64,000 bases of DNA from an uncultured Rickettsiales bacterium (lineage in GTDB: Bacteria > Pseudomonadota > Alphaproteobacteria > Rs-D84), in contig URBZ01000002.1 in assembly GCA_900546225.1 (NCBI GenBank), forward strand, positions 62,001 to 126,000, given 5' to 3'. Numbering within the stretch: position 1 is the first letter of the stretch; each line of letters starts with the position of its first letter. A program made the translations under genes and the position numbers. The notes under the pieces were generated by a model, which had not been told where the DNA came from, did not search any database, and was given only the letters and a program-made list of their open reading frames with translations. Positions 23,494 to 32,605 of this stretch are shown here, piece by piece.

Positions 23494-24744
23494 ATGGAAA
23501 CCGCAACAATTATTAGATTGCTGTCCAATGCCGGATTCCACGTTTTGGGGGCGGACGGGGCAAACCTGTACATCGAAGACCCGTCTTGCATTCTGCGCAG
23601 TTTTCAGACATTCACCGAATATGCATGGATTATCATAACCTTTATCACAGGTATGTTGATTTTTGGCTGGGCCATATCAATGATACGCGGTGCAAAAAAC
23701 AACATATTTATGAACCTGCGTAATTTAACGATTATGTTTGGAACACTGGCCGCCGCCGGTGCAATACTGAATATGATATACGGCGGGGATTTATTTGCCC
23801 GCGGTTGCCGGACGGTTGCGGTAAATATTGACACGGTCAATGAAATGCTGGACATGCGCCAGAAAAAAATGTCGCCCCAGCAGACCGATTTGTACGAAAG
23901 CATTGATATATACGATTCTGGTGTGGTGCGTGCGAATGTTGCAACGGACGACGATAACACAGATGATGCGCCGACCGGTAATGCGGTTATTGGTGATAAA
24001 ATTGATATGCCAGATGACACCGACAACGTTTTTGAACCGATTTCACAACAATTATCAGACGAAGATAAAGAACGGTTACTTGATATTCTGGGGCGTGCGC
24101 CCAATGGCACGATAACCGTACCACGCGACAAGATAAAAATTGATGATGGCGTGTTTGGCAAATTGCCGAATGGCGAATTACCGGTGGAAAATATGCCGTC
24201 TGTTGACATACCACGCGACCGCCTGATACCACTGCCGTCCCAACGCGATCAGATACCAAATAATCCGTCCGTGCGTCACCCAGACAATCCGTCCGCCCAA
24301 GAATACACATCGGCCACCGCCGCGGGGCGTGATGTTGTGTACACGACCGCCGATGGACGTCGCGTGCGTCGTACGGGTGGTACACGTGCATGGCGAAACC
24401 TGAACCCAGGAAATATTCGTTATTCTGAATTTTCGCGCAAGGCGGGCGCGATTGGTCAGGCGGGCGGATTCGCCGTATTTCCAGACGAAGAAACGGGTAC
24501 ACGTGCGGTTTCATCGCTGTTGCGCGGAAAATCATATAATAACCTGACCATTGCGCGTGCAATCACGCGATATGCACCACCGTCTGAAAACAATACCGCG
24601 GCGTATCACAGACGGATTCAACAGATTACAGGTCTGAACATCAATCGTCGCATCAGCGATTTAAGCGATGGCGAACTGTCCCGTGTGGTTGACGCAATTC
24701 GCGCGATTGAGGGCTGGGAAGCGGGCCGCATCATAGAGGAATAA
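23494..24744 (+). CDS. Membrane protein with C-terminal lytic-enzyme-like domain
   Basis: 416 residues. Two transmembrane helices lie at about residues 46-62 (YAWIIITFITGMLIFGWAI) and 78-93 (LTIMFGTLAAAGAILNMIYG). A disordered acidic/proline linker follows. The C-terminal domain, about 300-416, reads TRAWRNLNPGNIRYSEFSRK, GFAVFPDEETGTRAVSSLLRG, ITRYAPPSENNTAAYHRRIQ: the NPGNIR...FxxFxxxxxGxRA...YAPPxEN pattern of phage structural/peptidoglycan-processing proteins. Such domains help secretion machines or virions cross murein. Together with the next gene it may belong to a secretion apparatus served by VirB11; that link is inference. Confidence 0.65.
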   Translation: METATIIRLLSNAGFHVLGADGANLYIEDPSCILRSFQTFTEYAWIIITFITGMLIFGWAISMIRGAKNNIFMNLRNLTIMFGTLAAAGAILNMIYGGDLFARGCRTVAVNIDTVNEMLDMRQKKMSPQQTDLYESIDIYDSGVVRANVATDDDNTDDAPTGNAVIGDKIDMPDDTDNVFEPISQQLSDEDKERLLDILGRAPNGTITVPRDKIKIDDGVFGKLPNGELPVENMPSVDIPRDRLIPLPSQRDQIPNNPSVRHPDNPSAQEYTSATAAGRDVVYTTADGRRVRRTGGTRAWRNLNPGNIRYSEFSRKAGAIGQAGGFAVFPDEETGTRAVSSLLRGKSYNNLTIARAITRYAPPSENNTAAYHRRIQQITGLNINRRISDLSDGELSRVVDAIRAIEGWEAGRIIEE

Positions 24745-24747
24745 TTC

Positions 24748-25371
24748 ATGAACACACAACGTGGCAGTATCGGATTCAATATTATGTTCGCCATTATGCT
24801 GGTGGCGATTGGGGTTATGCTGTACATCTTATTGGGTGGGAAAAATCCATTTGTAACCAGTACCAACACCGTTGTGTCACCAGCCGCCATTGTGGACGAA
24901 ACGACGCCATCACGTGACGCAAACGGCGAATTTAACGATGGGTTGGGCACACCAGACGCCGCCACGGCGGGCGAACTGGACGAATATGGTGCGGGCATTG
25001 CCGCCATTGATGTATTCAATCGCGACATAAATTCAGATGGCCGCATTGACCGCATAACCCGCACCCGCGTTGAAAACGGCACAGACCATTTCTATTATGA
25101 ATATAAGCTGGAACTGAATACCCAGAACGGGTACATGGACATTACGCCAGATGGATTCCGCACAACCGAAGGGGCGGAATGCGCCCTGCGCAAATTGCGC
25201 TTTGTTTTTCGACCTGTGTTCAAGATTGATATTATTTCGCGCGAATGGGCGGACACGTGGCTAACCCCAACAATGGCGACAAAAACAACATACACGTTTC
25301 GTCATGGCGAATTGAATGCATCTGACGCGACACAGATGCGCGTTGTATGTGATGTTGCGGATTTATTTTAA
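24748..25371 (+). CDS. Single-pass membrane protein of unknown function
   Basis: 207 residues. N-terminal anchor SIGFNIMFAIMLVAIGVMLYILLGG preceded by a short MNTQRG tail. A periplasmic part follows with DINSDGRIDRITRTR, an EF-hand/dockerin-like calcium loop (D-x-N-x-D-G-x-I-D). Two late cysteines (ECALRKL and VVCDVAD) could pair. Starts 3 bp after the preceding gene, so it is co-transcribed. The N-terminal anchor resembles pilin-like or pseudopilin minor subunits, but no cleavage motif is clear. Confidence 0.6.
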   Translation: MNTQRGSIGFNIMFAIMLVAIGVMLYILLGGKNPFVTSTNTVVSPAAIVDETTPSRDANGEFNDGLGTPDAATAGELDEYGAGIAAIDVFNRDINSDGRIDRITRTRVENGTDHFYYEYKLELNTQNGYMDITPDGFRTTEGAECALRKLRFVFRPVFKIDIISREWADTWLTPTMATKTTYTFRHGELNASDATQMRVVCDVADLF

Positions 25372-26032
25372 CAAAAACATATTACGTGCCGAATATACAA
25401 TAGTTCCCGACACAACAAAATGATCAAACAATTCTATTCCCGCCGCGGCCAATAAATCCCTGACCACGGTGGTGATTTCTATGTCTGCGGTTGAAAAAGA
25501 TTTATTTGGTGTTGGGTGATTATGCACCAGAACAACACTGCGCGCATTCAGCACCAGCGCACGTTTCAGAATTTCACGTGGGTACACGACCGCTTCGTCA
25601 TTTGTGCCACAACTGTGCACGTCGTCCGCCAGCATACATAATTCAGAGCCCAGATAGAACACATGCATTTCTTCGGTTGTTTTGCCGGACAATATCGTGC
25701 GACAATAATTTGCAACCGCCGTCGCATCGCGAAAGATTGGCTGTTCGCTCAGTTTTTCGCGGTATAATCTGGTTTATTGATTTCAGGAAAATTGCGGTGT
25801 TACGCCCCATACCACGAAACGCAACCAATTTGTCCAATGGCGCGCTCAAGATTTGATGAACACCGCCAAACTGTGCCATCAGGCCGCGCGCCAACGGTCG
25901 CACATCGCGACGCGGTATTGCATAGCCCAACAGCATTTCCAGCAATTCATAATCGGCCAATTTGCCGTCCAAGAATTTCTGGCGCAGGCGTTCGCGATGT
26001 CCCGTATGAAAATCAGTGTCCGAACCCGCCAT
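25363..26032 (-). pseudogene. radC: RadC/JAB-domain protein, interrupted by a frameshift
   Basis: The N-terminal half (ATG 26032: RERLRQKFLDGKLADYELLE, GYAIPRRDVRPLARGLMAQF, helix-hairpin-helix KLVAFRGMGRNTAIFL) and the C-terminal JAB half (HVFYLGSELCMLADD, VVLVHNHPTPNKSFSTADIE) are in different frames. The switch lies at about 25764-25769, near GATTATACC. Skipping one base there joins ...FLKSINQ to YREKLSEQPIFRDA. Both halves are otherwise intact; the metal motif HNHP-x6-S-x2-D is present. Either a recent mutation or a sequence error. RadC is not needed for repair in most species. It follows map by 16 bp in the same operon. Confidence 0.75.
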
Positions 26033-26048
26033 TGTTGTGCGCCCGCCC

Positions 26049-26810
26049 CTACATCATGCGTTCGGTGAAAATGGTAACGCCATCTTCGGTGATGCCCAAC
26101 GTGTGTTCCCACTGGGCGGACAGTCCACCATCAACCGTACGCGCCGTCCAACCGTCGGCATCAATTTTGCAATCGGGACGGCCCGTGTTTATCATCGGTT
26201 CAATCGTGAACACCAAACCGGGTACCATCTTTACCTTGTCCCACATGGGGTCGTAAAAGTGATAGATTTGTGGGTCATCATGCATAACCTTGCCAATGCC
26301 ATGGCCAACAAAATCGCGCGAGATTGAAAATCCGTGTGGTTTAACAACGGCCTCTATCGTTTTGCCGATTTCAGACAACGGCACACCTGGGGCGCAAACG
26401 GCGATGGCGGCGTTCAGCGCATCTTGACATGTTTGAACCAATTCACGCGCACGTGGCGTGACGTGGCCAATCATAAACATACGCGACATATCGCCATGAA
26501 ACCCCTTGTATTCCGCGGTCAGGTCGACGTTTACAATATCGCCATCTTTCAAAATACAATCATCACTGGGGATACCGTGTACAATAACATCATTGACCGA
26601 TGTACAGATGCTTTTTGGATACCCTTCGTATCCCAAGTCAGATGAACGTGCGCCATTTGCGTGCAACCACGATGCAACCATACGGTCAATTTCACCGGTG
26701 GAAATACCCGCCTGAATATATGGTGTAATATAATCAAAACAACGCGCCACCAAATCGCCAGACGCACGCAGGCGTTTGAAATCTTTTGGTGCATAAACAG
26801 ATGCTAACAT
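26049..26810 (-). CDS. map: Methionine aminopeptidase type I
   Basis: 253 residues. Metal ligands sit in VNVDLTAEYKGFHGDMSRMF (two Asp), RDFVGHGIGKVMHDDP (His), VFTIEPMIN (Glu) and QWEHTLGITEDGVTIFT (Glu). It removes the initiator methionine from new proteins. The N-terminus lacks the zinc-finger extension. It lies 5 bp after holA and before radC, giving the order lptE-holA-map-radC on the minus strand. Confidence 0.95.
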   Translation of the reverse strand: MLASVYAPKDFKRLRASGDLVARCFDYITPYIQAGISTGEIDRMVASWLHANGARSSDLGYEGYPKSICTSVNDVIVHGIPSDDCILKDGDIVNVDLTAEYKGFHGDMSRMFMIGHVTPRARELVQTCQDALNAAIAVCAPGVPLSEIGKTIEAVVKPHGFSISRDFVGHGIGKVMHDDPQIYHFYDPMWDKVKMVPGLVFTIEPMINTGRPDCKIDADGWTARTVDGGLSAQWEHTLGITEDGVTIFTERMM

Positions 26811-26815
26811 TTTTC

Positions 26816-27808
26816 TTAGTTCCTTCTCTTGATAGACAAACGGTTTGCGCGCAGGGCCAATTTCAGTGCGAAATCACGAAATAAAACCTCTACCGGCATA
26901 CCGGTTGTACGAATTTGTCGTTCCAATTCAGACAGGCGTACCAGCACCCCATCAATTTCCGATGCAGGCCAAATTTTCATTGCCATGTTGAATTTATCGC
27001 GAACTTTCCAAAACAGGTTCGGCAGTTGTCCATCAACAACCGCAACCTGTAATTTTTTGAAATGCATTTGTAATTGGCGCAACAGTTTGTTTGAATCAAC
27101 GCCCGTGTACAGCAATCTGTCCAGTGCCTGCATCGTTTGGGCAATATACCCCGCCGTCAGCGAATAAAAGAAATCGTCCGCGACAACCGCGCCCGTATCC
27201 GGCAGACATTTTTCCACATCGTCTAATTCAACGGTCTTTTTATCATCAACATACAATGCAATTTTGGTCAAGAACCCACGCGTAATTGCGCGGTCACCAC
27301 CCAAGTGCGCCGTCATATACGCCATCGCGTCGGGGGTTATTTGCTTGATACCCGCCGCCGCAGACAGTTCACTGCGTATCAATGTCGCCAATGCACGTGC
27401 ATCGTCGGTATAGCATGGCAATGCGGCAACATTTGTTTTTTTATCGTCTTCGAAATATGTACGCAATGATCCCGTGCGCAAATCGCCGGCACATACCAAC
27501 ACCGTTGCGCACAGGCCACTGTGTTCAATCAGTTCGGCAATGCGCGATGTCATCGCATCGCCCGCCCCAGATATAATAACCATCTTGCGTCCACCAAACA
27601 TTGATGGTGTGCAACTTTCCGCGAACAAGGCATCTTGCTTGTCCCGAAAATCATCAGCGTCCAGCGCAAACAGGTTGTCCTTGTCTATTTCCAGTTTTTT
27701 GATTGCCGTATCACAGTATTCATCAATACGACCGGCATCCGGCCCATACAGCAATACCGCCGTGATTTTTTCAATACCTGTGTTAAAATCTGGTTCTTTC
27801 CATTTCAT
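26816..27808 (-). CDS. holA: DNA polymerase III subunit delta
   Basis: 330 residues. Typical HolA landmarks: LLYGPDAGRIDEYCDTAIKK at the N-terminus (degenerate P-loop), FGGRKMVIISGAGDAM, and the C-terminal DDFFYSLTAGYIAQTMQALDRLL and VLVRLSELERQIRTTGMP. Delta opens the beta clamp within the clamp loader. The start codon overlaps the lptE stop by one base (TAATG). The lptE-holA order is conserved in proteobacteria and supports both calls. Confidence 0.9.
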   Translation of the reverse strand: MKWKEPDFNTGIEKITAVLLYGPDAGRIDEYCDTAIKKLEIDKDNLFALDADDFRDKQDALFAESCTPSMFGGRKMVIISGAGDAMTSRIAELIEHSGLCATVLVCAGDLRTGSLRTYFEDDKKTNVAALPCYTDDARALATLIRSELSAAAGIKQITPDAMAYMTAHLGGDRAITRGFLTKIALYVDDKKTVELDDVEKCLPDTGAVVADDFFYSLTAGYIAQTMQALDRLLYTGVDSNKLLRQLQMHFKKLQVAVVDGQLPNLFWKVRDKFNMAMKIWPASEIDGVLVRLSELERQIRTTGMPVEVLFRDFALKLALRANRLSIKRRN

Positions 27809-28293
27809 TATTTCTGACCACCGGATTGTGATTGTGCGCGTGATGTTTCGGCGATTGTACGTGTGCTGATTTTATCGGCCAATACCATAATAGCGTTTCT
27901 GACGGCATTATTATATGACGCGTTCGCCGCAACCAAGTACCGCACAAATGTGTATGATTCAGACGCCTGTTCGACACCATGCGCGATTTCCACGTCCCCG
28001 CGGCGCAATGTATAGTTTGCACGCAAGCCAACCTCTTGCCAGGTGGCGTCACCGGTTGTTTCCAGTGCCTTGTACTTGGTATATGGTTCGGCCAAATCGA
28101 TGGTCAAAGTATATTCGGCATCAGACGTGCGTGCACCACCAAATTTTGCGTTCAATGCGTTACGCAATTCAATACCATTGATGCCACGGATTGGCGCAAC
28201 ATAGATGTCTGTATCGCCCCCAGAAAACATAGGACGAAAACCACATGCACCCAAAGCAAAAATACATAAAATCATCAGAATTTTTTTCATCAC
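27808..28293 (-). CDS. lptE: LPS assembly lipoprotein LptE
   Basis: 161 residues. Signal peptide MMKKILMILCIFALGAC with lipobox LGAC, followed at once by the family's CGFRPMFSG motif. Then come NGIELRNALNAKFGG and SYNNAVRNAIMVLADKISTR, as in LptE. LptE plugs the LptD barrel that inserts LPS in the outer membrane. The neighbouring holA confirms synteny. Divergent from the 28380 gene. Confidence 0.88.
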   Translation of the reverse strand: MMKKILMILCIFALGACGFRPMFSGGDTDIYVAPIRGINGIELRNALNAKFGGARTSDAEYTLTIDLAEPYTKYKALETTGDATWQEVGLRANYTLRRGDVEIAHGVEQASESYTFVRYLVAANASYNNAVRNAIMVLADKISTRTIAETSRAQSQSGGQK

Positions 28294-28379
28294 GCTGGCA
28301 CCCTTGTTATGTTTATGTGCGTTTTCCTGTTGCTTTTTTTTATTATATTACTTAGAGTTTTAATAAATCGCAAGAGGGA

Positions 28380-29618
28380 ATGATGAATATTTTTCTGATG
28401 GTATTGGTGGCTATATTCATGTTGGGATACTATATCATCGACAGCCCCAGCCTGCGCGTTCCAGAAATTGAAACAGAATATGCCGCACGACGCGCCGATT
28501 TGCACGCGATTGCCCAATGCGCAGCGGCGGTTCATAATGCCCAGATAAAGGGGACAACATTTGATGATGTTTGCGTCACCCAGAACCAGATTGTCAGCCG
28601 ATTGTTCTGTATGAATGCCAGCATGAAGGAAATCGAATGCAAAATCGTCAAGAATAAAAAACCCACGTACAGTTATATCATCACAGCAACTGGTGCGCTG
28701 GACCCAGACGAATACAACAGTATGTTTGAAATACTGGAACAATATTATGCTGATGCCGGCACATTCGGAATTTTAATGGACGGGAAAATTGTATCAGGCG
28801 CGATTGGTTCAAAATACACCGTGCCAAAAAACGTCATGAAAACAATGGAACTGGGTAATGGGCAACTGGTGTATATGACACAATATGATATTACAAACAT
28901 CACCAGTACCAGCAACACAAACACCACCACAGATATCAAATGCCCAACAGGGACAATCAAAACATATCGATTTGGACGCTGGCAGTGCATTGGCATAAAT
29001 ACAAAAACCGATTGCGGCGGCGATATGATTTGGGATTCTGCTTTGTTGGAATGCGTGGCAGACGAATCCAGAAAACCGTTATGCGCATCGCAACAGACCG
29101 CGGTTATTGTTGATGATGTGTGGGAATGCATAAACCCGTTTCCAACAAAATCATGTCCTGATGATATGGTTGCGCGTTTGAATTACGACACGCTGGAATG
29201 GGAATGCATAGCGGACGCAACCAAGGGTAACAATATCACGAAATGCAGCCGTTTTACCAGTGGCGCGATATATGGTTCAGTTGGGGCAACATTGCGTGCG
29301 TCCCAGACATCGTGCACCCCGTGCGAGAAAATGATACTGGACACCGACACATGCACATCATATTGCATACCCGACGCATCTAAACTGGGGACACCAGAAT
29401 GTTATGCCGATACACGTCAATGCAGCGGACGCAGTCGTGCATTTTATTTTGGTTTTCCAAACAAAAATTATGCCGGCAATATTCCAGAAATGTCTGGCAA
29501 GAATGTCCCAATTGACCGCACACATAACCAGAACAGACGATTTAATTGTCTGGACTGTGGCGATGGTGAAATAGATACCGAAAAATCGTTTGCGCCATAT
29601 ACAGCGGTTTGCAAATAA
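28380..29618 (+). CDS. Membrane-anchored cysteine-rich protein of unknown function
   Basis: 412 residues with an N-terminal anchor FLMVLVAIFMLGYYIID. About 20 cysteines follow, in repeated modules: CPTGTIKTYRFGRWQC, CGGDMIWDSALLEC, CASQQTAVIVDDVWEC, CPDDMVARLNYDTLEWEC, then CTPCEKMIL, CLDCGDGEIDTE. The C-P-x-G-...-W-x-C unit recurs four times, as in growth-factor-receptor-like or sialidase-adhesin repeats. It is likely periplasmic or surface-exposed and disulfide-bonded. The N-terminal type resembles the anchor of the 24748 protein. A start one codon later (28383) is equally possible. Terminator directly after. Confidence 0.6.
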   Translation: MMNIFLMVLVAIFMLGYYIIDSPSLRVPEIETEYAARRADLHAIAQCAAAVHNAQIKGTTFDDVCVTQNQIVSRLFCMNASMKEIECKIVKNKKPTYSYIITATGALDPDEYNSMFEILEQYYADAGTFGILMDGKIVSGAIGSKYTVPKNVMKTMELGNGQLVYMTQYDITNITSTSNTNTTTDIKCPTGTIKTYRFGRWQCIGINTKTDCGGDMIWDSALLECVADESRKPLCASQQTAVIVDDVWECINPFPTKSCPDDMVARLNYDTLEWECIADATKGNNITKCSRFTSGAIYGSVGATLRASQTSCTPCEKMILDTDTCTSYCIPDASKLGTPECYADTRQCSGRSRAFYFGFPNKNYAGNIPEMSGKNVPIDRTHNQNRRFNCLDCGDGEIDTEKSFAPYTAVCK

Positions 29619-29648
29619 AGAAACGCCCAAATGGGCGTTTTTATTTAT
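29617..29648 (+). terminator. Bidirectional terminator after the Cys-rich gene
   Basis: AAACGCCC-aaat... perfect inverted repeat AAACGCCCAAATGGGCGTTT at 29621-29640, T run after. Confidence 0.85.
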
Positions 29649-30458
29649 TTAGTACGTGCGTGCATCACGCAATGATTTAACCAGGTCTAAATCCTGCTGG
29701 GCCTGTTCAAATTGTGCACCACTGACGTATTGTGCGTTGTCCAGTGTGATTTGTGCACTTTCTGCCATTTCATCCAGTCGACATTCTTCATCAATAACAG
29801 GTGCACTGACTGGCTGGGGCGCGACCGACATTGGCGCGATTTGTGCAGACATACCCTTGCGCGTGCCGTTTGGATAACGCGCCGATACCGCGGCAACAAT
29901 ACCGTGGCGGAAACGTTTCAAACGAAAGTCCTTCAAATTTTGCGATGCAATGGCATGAACGCTGGCATTTAATTTGGCCAACATTTTGTATTGTTTGTTT
30001 GGACTGCCATCTGCACCCAAAAAAATATTTATCGTGCCACCAGACATAGTCAACATATGATCGCGCCACGAATTATTAGCCGTCTTGTTCAATGTCATAT
30101 ACGCAATCAGATTACGACGGATTTTGCCCAACAGTTTCCCTTGTGGGGTTGATGTGTCCGCGATATTTGTTTTACAGAAACGATATATATCATTCTTGCC
30201 ATTAAATACAAATGGGGAAACCATACCAAAACGCACAGGGTTTAACGACATTTCTTTCCACAAGGCATTACAAATAACGTTGCCATCAATATCACCAATA
30301 CGAATGGTGACCGAATGTTTTGGTTTATCCCATGAACTGGAAGTTTTAATTTGGCCATAAGCATCATGCAACGCCGCCGGCGTCATTTTATCAAAATATG
30401 GAATACTAGTGCTGTAACTGATGATACCCCGCACCTGTTCATTGCTCAGTGTTGCCAT
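29649..30458 (-). CDS. Protein of unknown function
   Basis: 269 residues from ATG 30458 (AAGGGG eleven bases upstream). No signal peptide or membrane segment. The N-terminal 150 residues look folded (VTIRIGDIDGNVICNALWKE, FVFNGKNDIYRFCKTN). A basic segment follows (KDFRLKRFRHGIVAAV), then a glutamine/alanine-rich C-terminal helix (QFEQAQQDLDLVKSLRDA). No known family recognised. Single gene between terminators. Confidence 0.55.
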   Translation of the reverse strand: MATLSNEQVRGIISYSTSIPYFDKMTPAALHDAYGQIKTSSSWDKPKHSVTIRIGDIDGNVICNALWKEMSLNPVRFGMVSPFVFNGKNDIYRFCKTNIADTSTPQGKLLGKIRRNLIAYMTLNKTANNSWRDHMLTMSGGTINIFLGADGSPNKQYKMLAKLNASVHAIASQNLKDFRLKRFRHGIVAAVSARYPNGTRKGMSAQIAPMSVAPQPVSAPVIDEECRLDEMAESAQITLDNAQYVSGAQFEQAQQDLDLVKSLRDARTY

Positions 30459-30535
30459 ATATAACCCCTTTTGTTTCCTCACACTGTTTAATATAGCCCA
30501 AATGTACGTTTTGTCAATATGTTATATTACACAAA

Positions 30536-30570
30536 AAGAAAACCGCCCGCATTCGCGGGCAGTTTTATAT
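30536..30570 (-). terminator. Terminator of acyl-CoA synthetase gene
   Basis: On the minus strand CTGCCCGC-gaat-GCGGGCGG followed by TTTTC TTTTT. Confidence 0.8.
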
Positions 30571-30578
30571 TTGCGCAA

Positions 30579-32162
30579 TTATTCCGCGCGTTGAAACGCG
30601 CCATTGTCCAACATTTCTTTGACCGCGAAATGCTTGATTTTCTTGGCCGATGTTTGTGGCAATTCTTCTTCGGTGATTGCAAAGTGTTTAACCCATTTGT
30701 ATGGCGCAATCTTCAAATTAGATGCCTTTAACAACATGGCGACGCGGGTAACCGTTGTACCGGGCTTTACCTGAAATACTGCAAACGGTACGATTTTGCC
30801 AGCGATGACGTATTCAAATACCGCCGCCGCCAATATTTCGTCGTTTTGCAGATACAGGTCTTCCAATTCATCGGGGTAAACGTTTTTACCGCTGTCCAGA
30901 ACGATGACCTGTTTTTTGCGTCCTTTGACAATCAGACGGCCATACTTGTCCAATTTACCCAAATCGCCTGTTTTGAACCAGCCATCTTCGAATGCTGCGG
31001 CGTTGGCCTCGTCATTATCCAAGTACCCTGGCATAACCATATTGCCACGCATCCAAATTTCACCGACGCCGTCTTTGTCTGGATCGTGAATCTGGATTTC
31101 ATTGCCTGGCAATGGGCCGGCATAATACATAGAACCATCAGGACGACGGAATGCAAAGTTAAAGTTTGCAGGCCCCGTGGTTTCTGTCAGACCATAGCAA
31201 TCACCAACCACAAAATCCAAACTTTCAAAGAATTTGCGAATTGTTGGTTTCAGTGTTGCGCCAGCGGACACCAACACCTTGGTATTGCCGCCAAAGATAT
31301 CGTGAACCGGTTTTGTAACCTTGTCCACAATACAGCCCAATCCGATTGCGCGCAGTACACGACGTGATGACATCACCATACGCATAACGGTGTACATGTG
31401 TTTTTCACGTGCGCTGTCCACAATCTTTTTATAGAACCCCTCCCATATACGTGGGACGGCGGGAATAACCTCTGGTCTGTATTCTTTGAAGTCCTTCAAA
31501 AATTCGCGTGGGTTCAAAATTGGTTGCAGCAATAATTGGCCACGCAAAATAATTGGGGCAATAATATTGATGACGACACCATATATATGATACAGCGGCA
31601 AGAACCCATAGAATGTGTACCCCGGATGAATTACCGGTTCATAAAATAATGCGCCCTGTGCCAATGACAACAGATTATCATGTGTCAGACCAACAACCTT
31701 TGGATTGCCGGTTGAACCCGATGTAAAAGACATCATTGCGATATCGTTACGGTCAACGTCCGCCGCGACGAAATCGTTTTCGTCGGTGTCGTCGATGGTT
31801 TCGATATCAAACATTGTCGGGCCACCGTCCACAAAATGCGATTTTTGCGCCAATGCCAATTTGCAATTTGTGCGCGCCATCATGTTCAGGTGTTCTGCCT
31901 GTGACAGACCAGTGTCCAGCATCAGCGCATGTGCCCCTTGGGACAAAATGGCAAAATACGATTTGATAAATTCTGGGGTGTTACCCGACAGAATCGCAAC
32001 CGTGTCGCCCTTTTTAATACCAAAACGTTGCGCCAGTACCACTGCACGTTGCTTTACTTTCTTTAACAGGTCTGCATATGTTTCATTCTGTCTGACAAAG
32101 AAAATACGGTCTTTATTCTGGGAACAAACATCACGCAGCATTTCATATACATTTTTCATCAT
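30579..32162 (-). CDS. AMP-dependent (fatty acyl-CoA) synthetase / ligase
   Basis: 527 residues. The ANL-superfamily P-loop is MMSFTSGSTGNPKVV. Further signatures are GFLPLYHIYG, GDCYGLTETTGP, the Asp of GWFKTGDLGKLDKYGRLIVKGRKK and YPDELEDLYLQ; the C-terminal catalytic lysine lies in LPQTSAKKIKHF. The enzyme activates a carboxylic acid as acyl-AMP and then CoA thioester (or acyl-ACP). The length and hydrophobic middle suggest long-chain fatty acids. Start is ATG 32162 or 32159 with only a weak Shine-Dalgarno. Single gene. Confidence 0.88.
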   Translation of the reverse strand: MMKNVYEMLRDVCSQNKDRIFFVRQNETYADLLKKVKQRAVVLAQRFGIKKGDTVAILSGNTPEFIKSYFAILSQGAHALMLDTGLSQAEHLNMMARTNCKLALAQKSHFVDGGPTMFDIETIDDTDENDFVAADVDRNDIAMMSFTSGSTGNPKVVGLTHDNLLSLAQGALFYEPVIHPGYTFYGFLPLYHIYGVVINIIAPIILRGQLLLQPILNPREFLKDFKEYRPEVIPAVPRIWEGFYKKIVDSAREKHMYTVMRMVMSSRRVLRAIGLGCIVDKVTKPVHDIFGGNTKVLVSAGATLKPTIRKFFESLDFVVGDCYGLTETTGPANFNFAFRRPDGSMYYAGPLPGNEIQIHDPDKDGVGEIWMRGNMVMPGYLDNDEANAAAFEDGWFKTGDLGKLDKYGRLIVKGRKKQVIVLDSGKNVYPDELEDLYLQNDEILAAAVFEYVIAGKIVPFAVFQVKPGTTVTRVAMLLKASNLKIAPYKWVKHFAITEEELPQTSAKKIKHFAVKEMLDNGAFQRAE

Positions 32163-32605
32163 AATGATTATGCTCTTTTGTTAGTTTTAAGTAAAAATCT
32201 GGATAACCATTACCCAGACATATTTACACTAAATCATTTTTAGATGGGAAACACAACCTATTTTAGCATTTAGGGAAATTTTGCACAGAAAAGCGCATCA
32301 ATTTGTCAACATATAGACGCGATTTTGTAAAAACACACCTATATTTTGTATTTTTTGCGTTTTACGAATCGTTTTCTGGCGCGTTTTGGTCAAATTATTG
32401 ACACAAAAACATATTTAGTATTCCGATTCGAGGAATCGGTCACAGCGCAAACGTACGGAAAACCCGCCTTTTGAAAAGTAAAGTAAAAAATGAAAAATTT
32501 TTTCTGTTTTACGTGTTGATAGGAAACCTATAAAACTATATATTGGTATCAAATAAACAAAATAACCACTAGATATTGTGTTTTTACAAAACAAGGGACA
32601 GAAAG
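32163..32605. other. Intergenic region upstream of nrdD
   Basis: 443 bp, AT-rich, no convincing gene. It holds the promoter area of the acyl-CoA synthetase (left) and of the nrdD operon (right), including two NrdR-box-like sites. A further weaker box-like core, CTATATTTTG, is at about 32339-32348. Confidence 0.6.
32533..32581 (+). promoter_or_regulatory. Tandem NrdR boxes of the nrdD operon
   Basis: Two cores fitting the NrdR consensus C-w-A-t-A-T-a-T-w-G: CTATATATTG at 32536-32545 and CTAGATATTG at 32569-32578. The spacing is 33 bp, about three helix turns, as is usual for NrdR pairs. They lie 25-70 bp upstream of the nrdD start. Confidence 0.7.
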
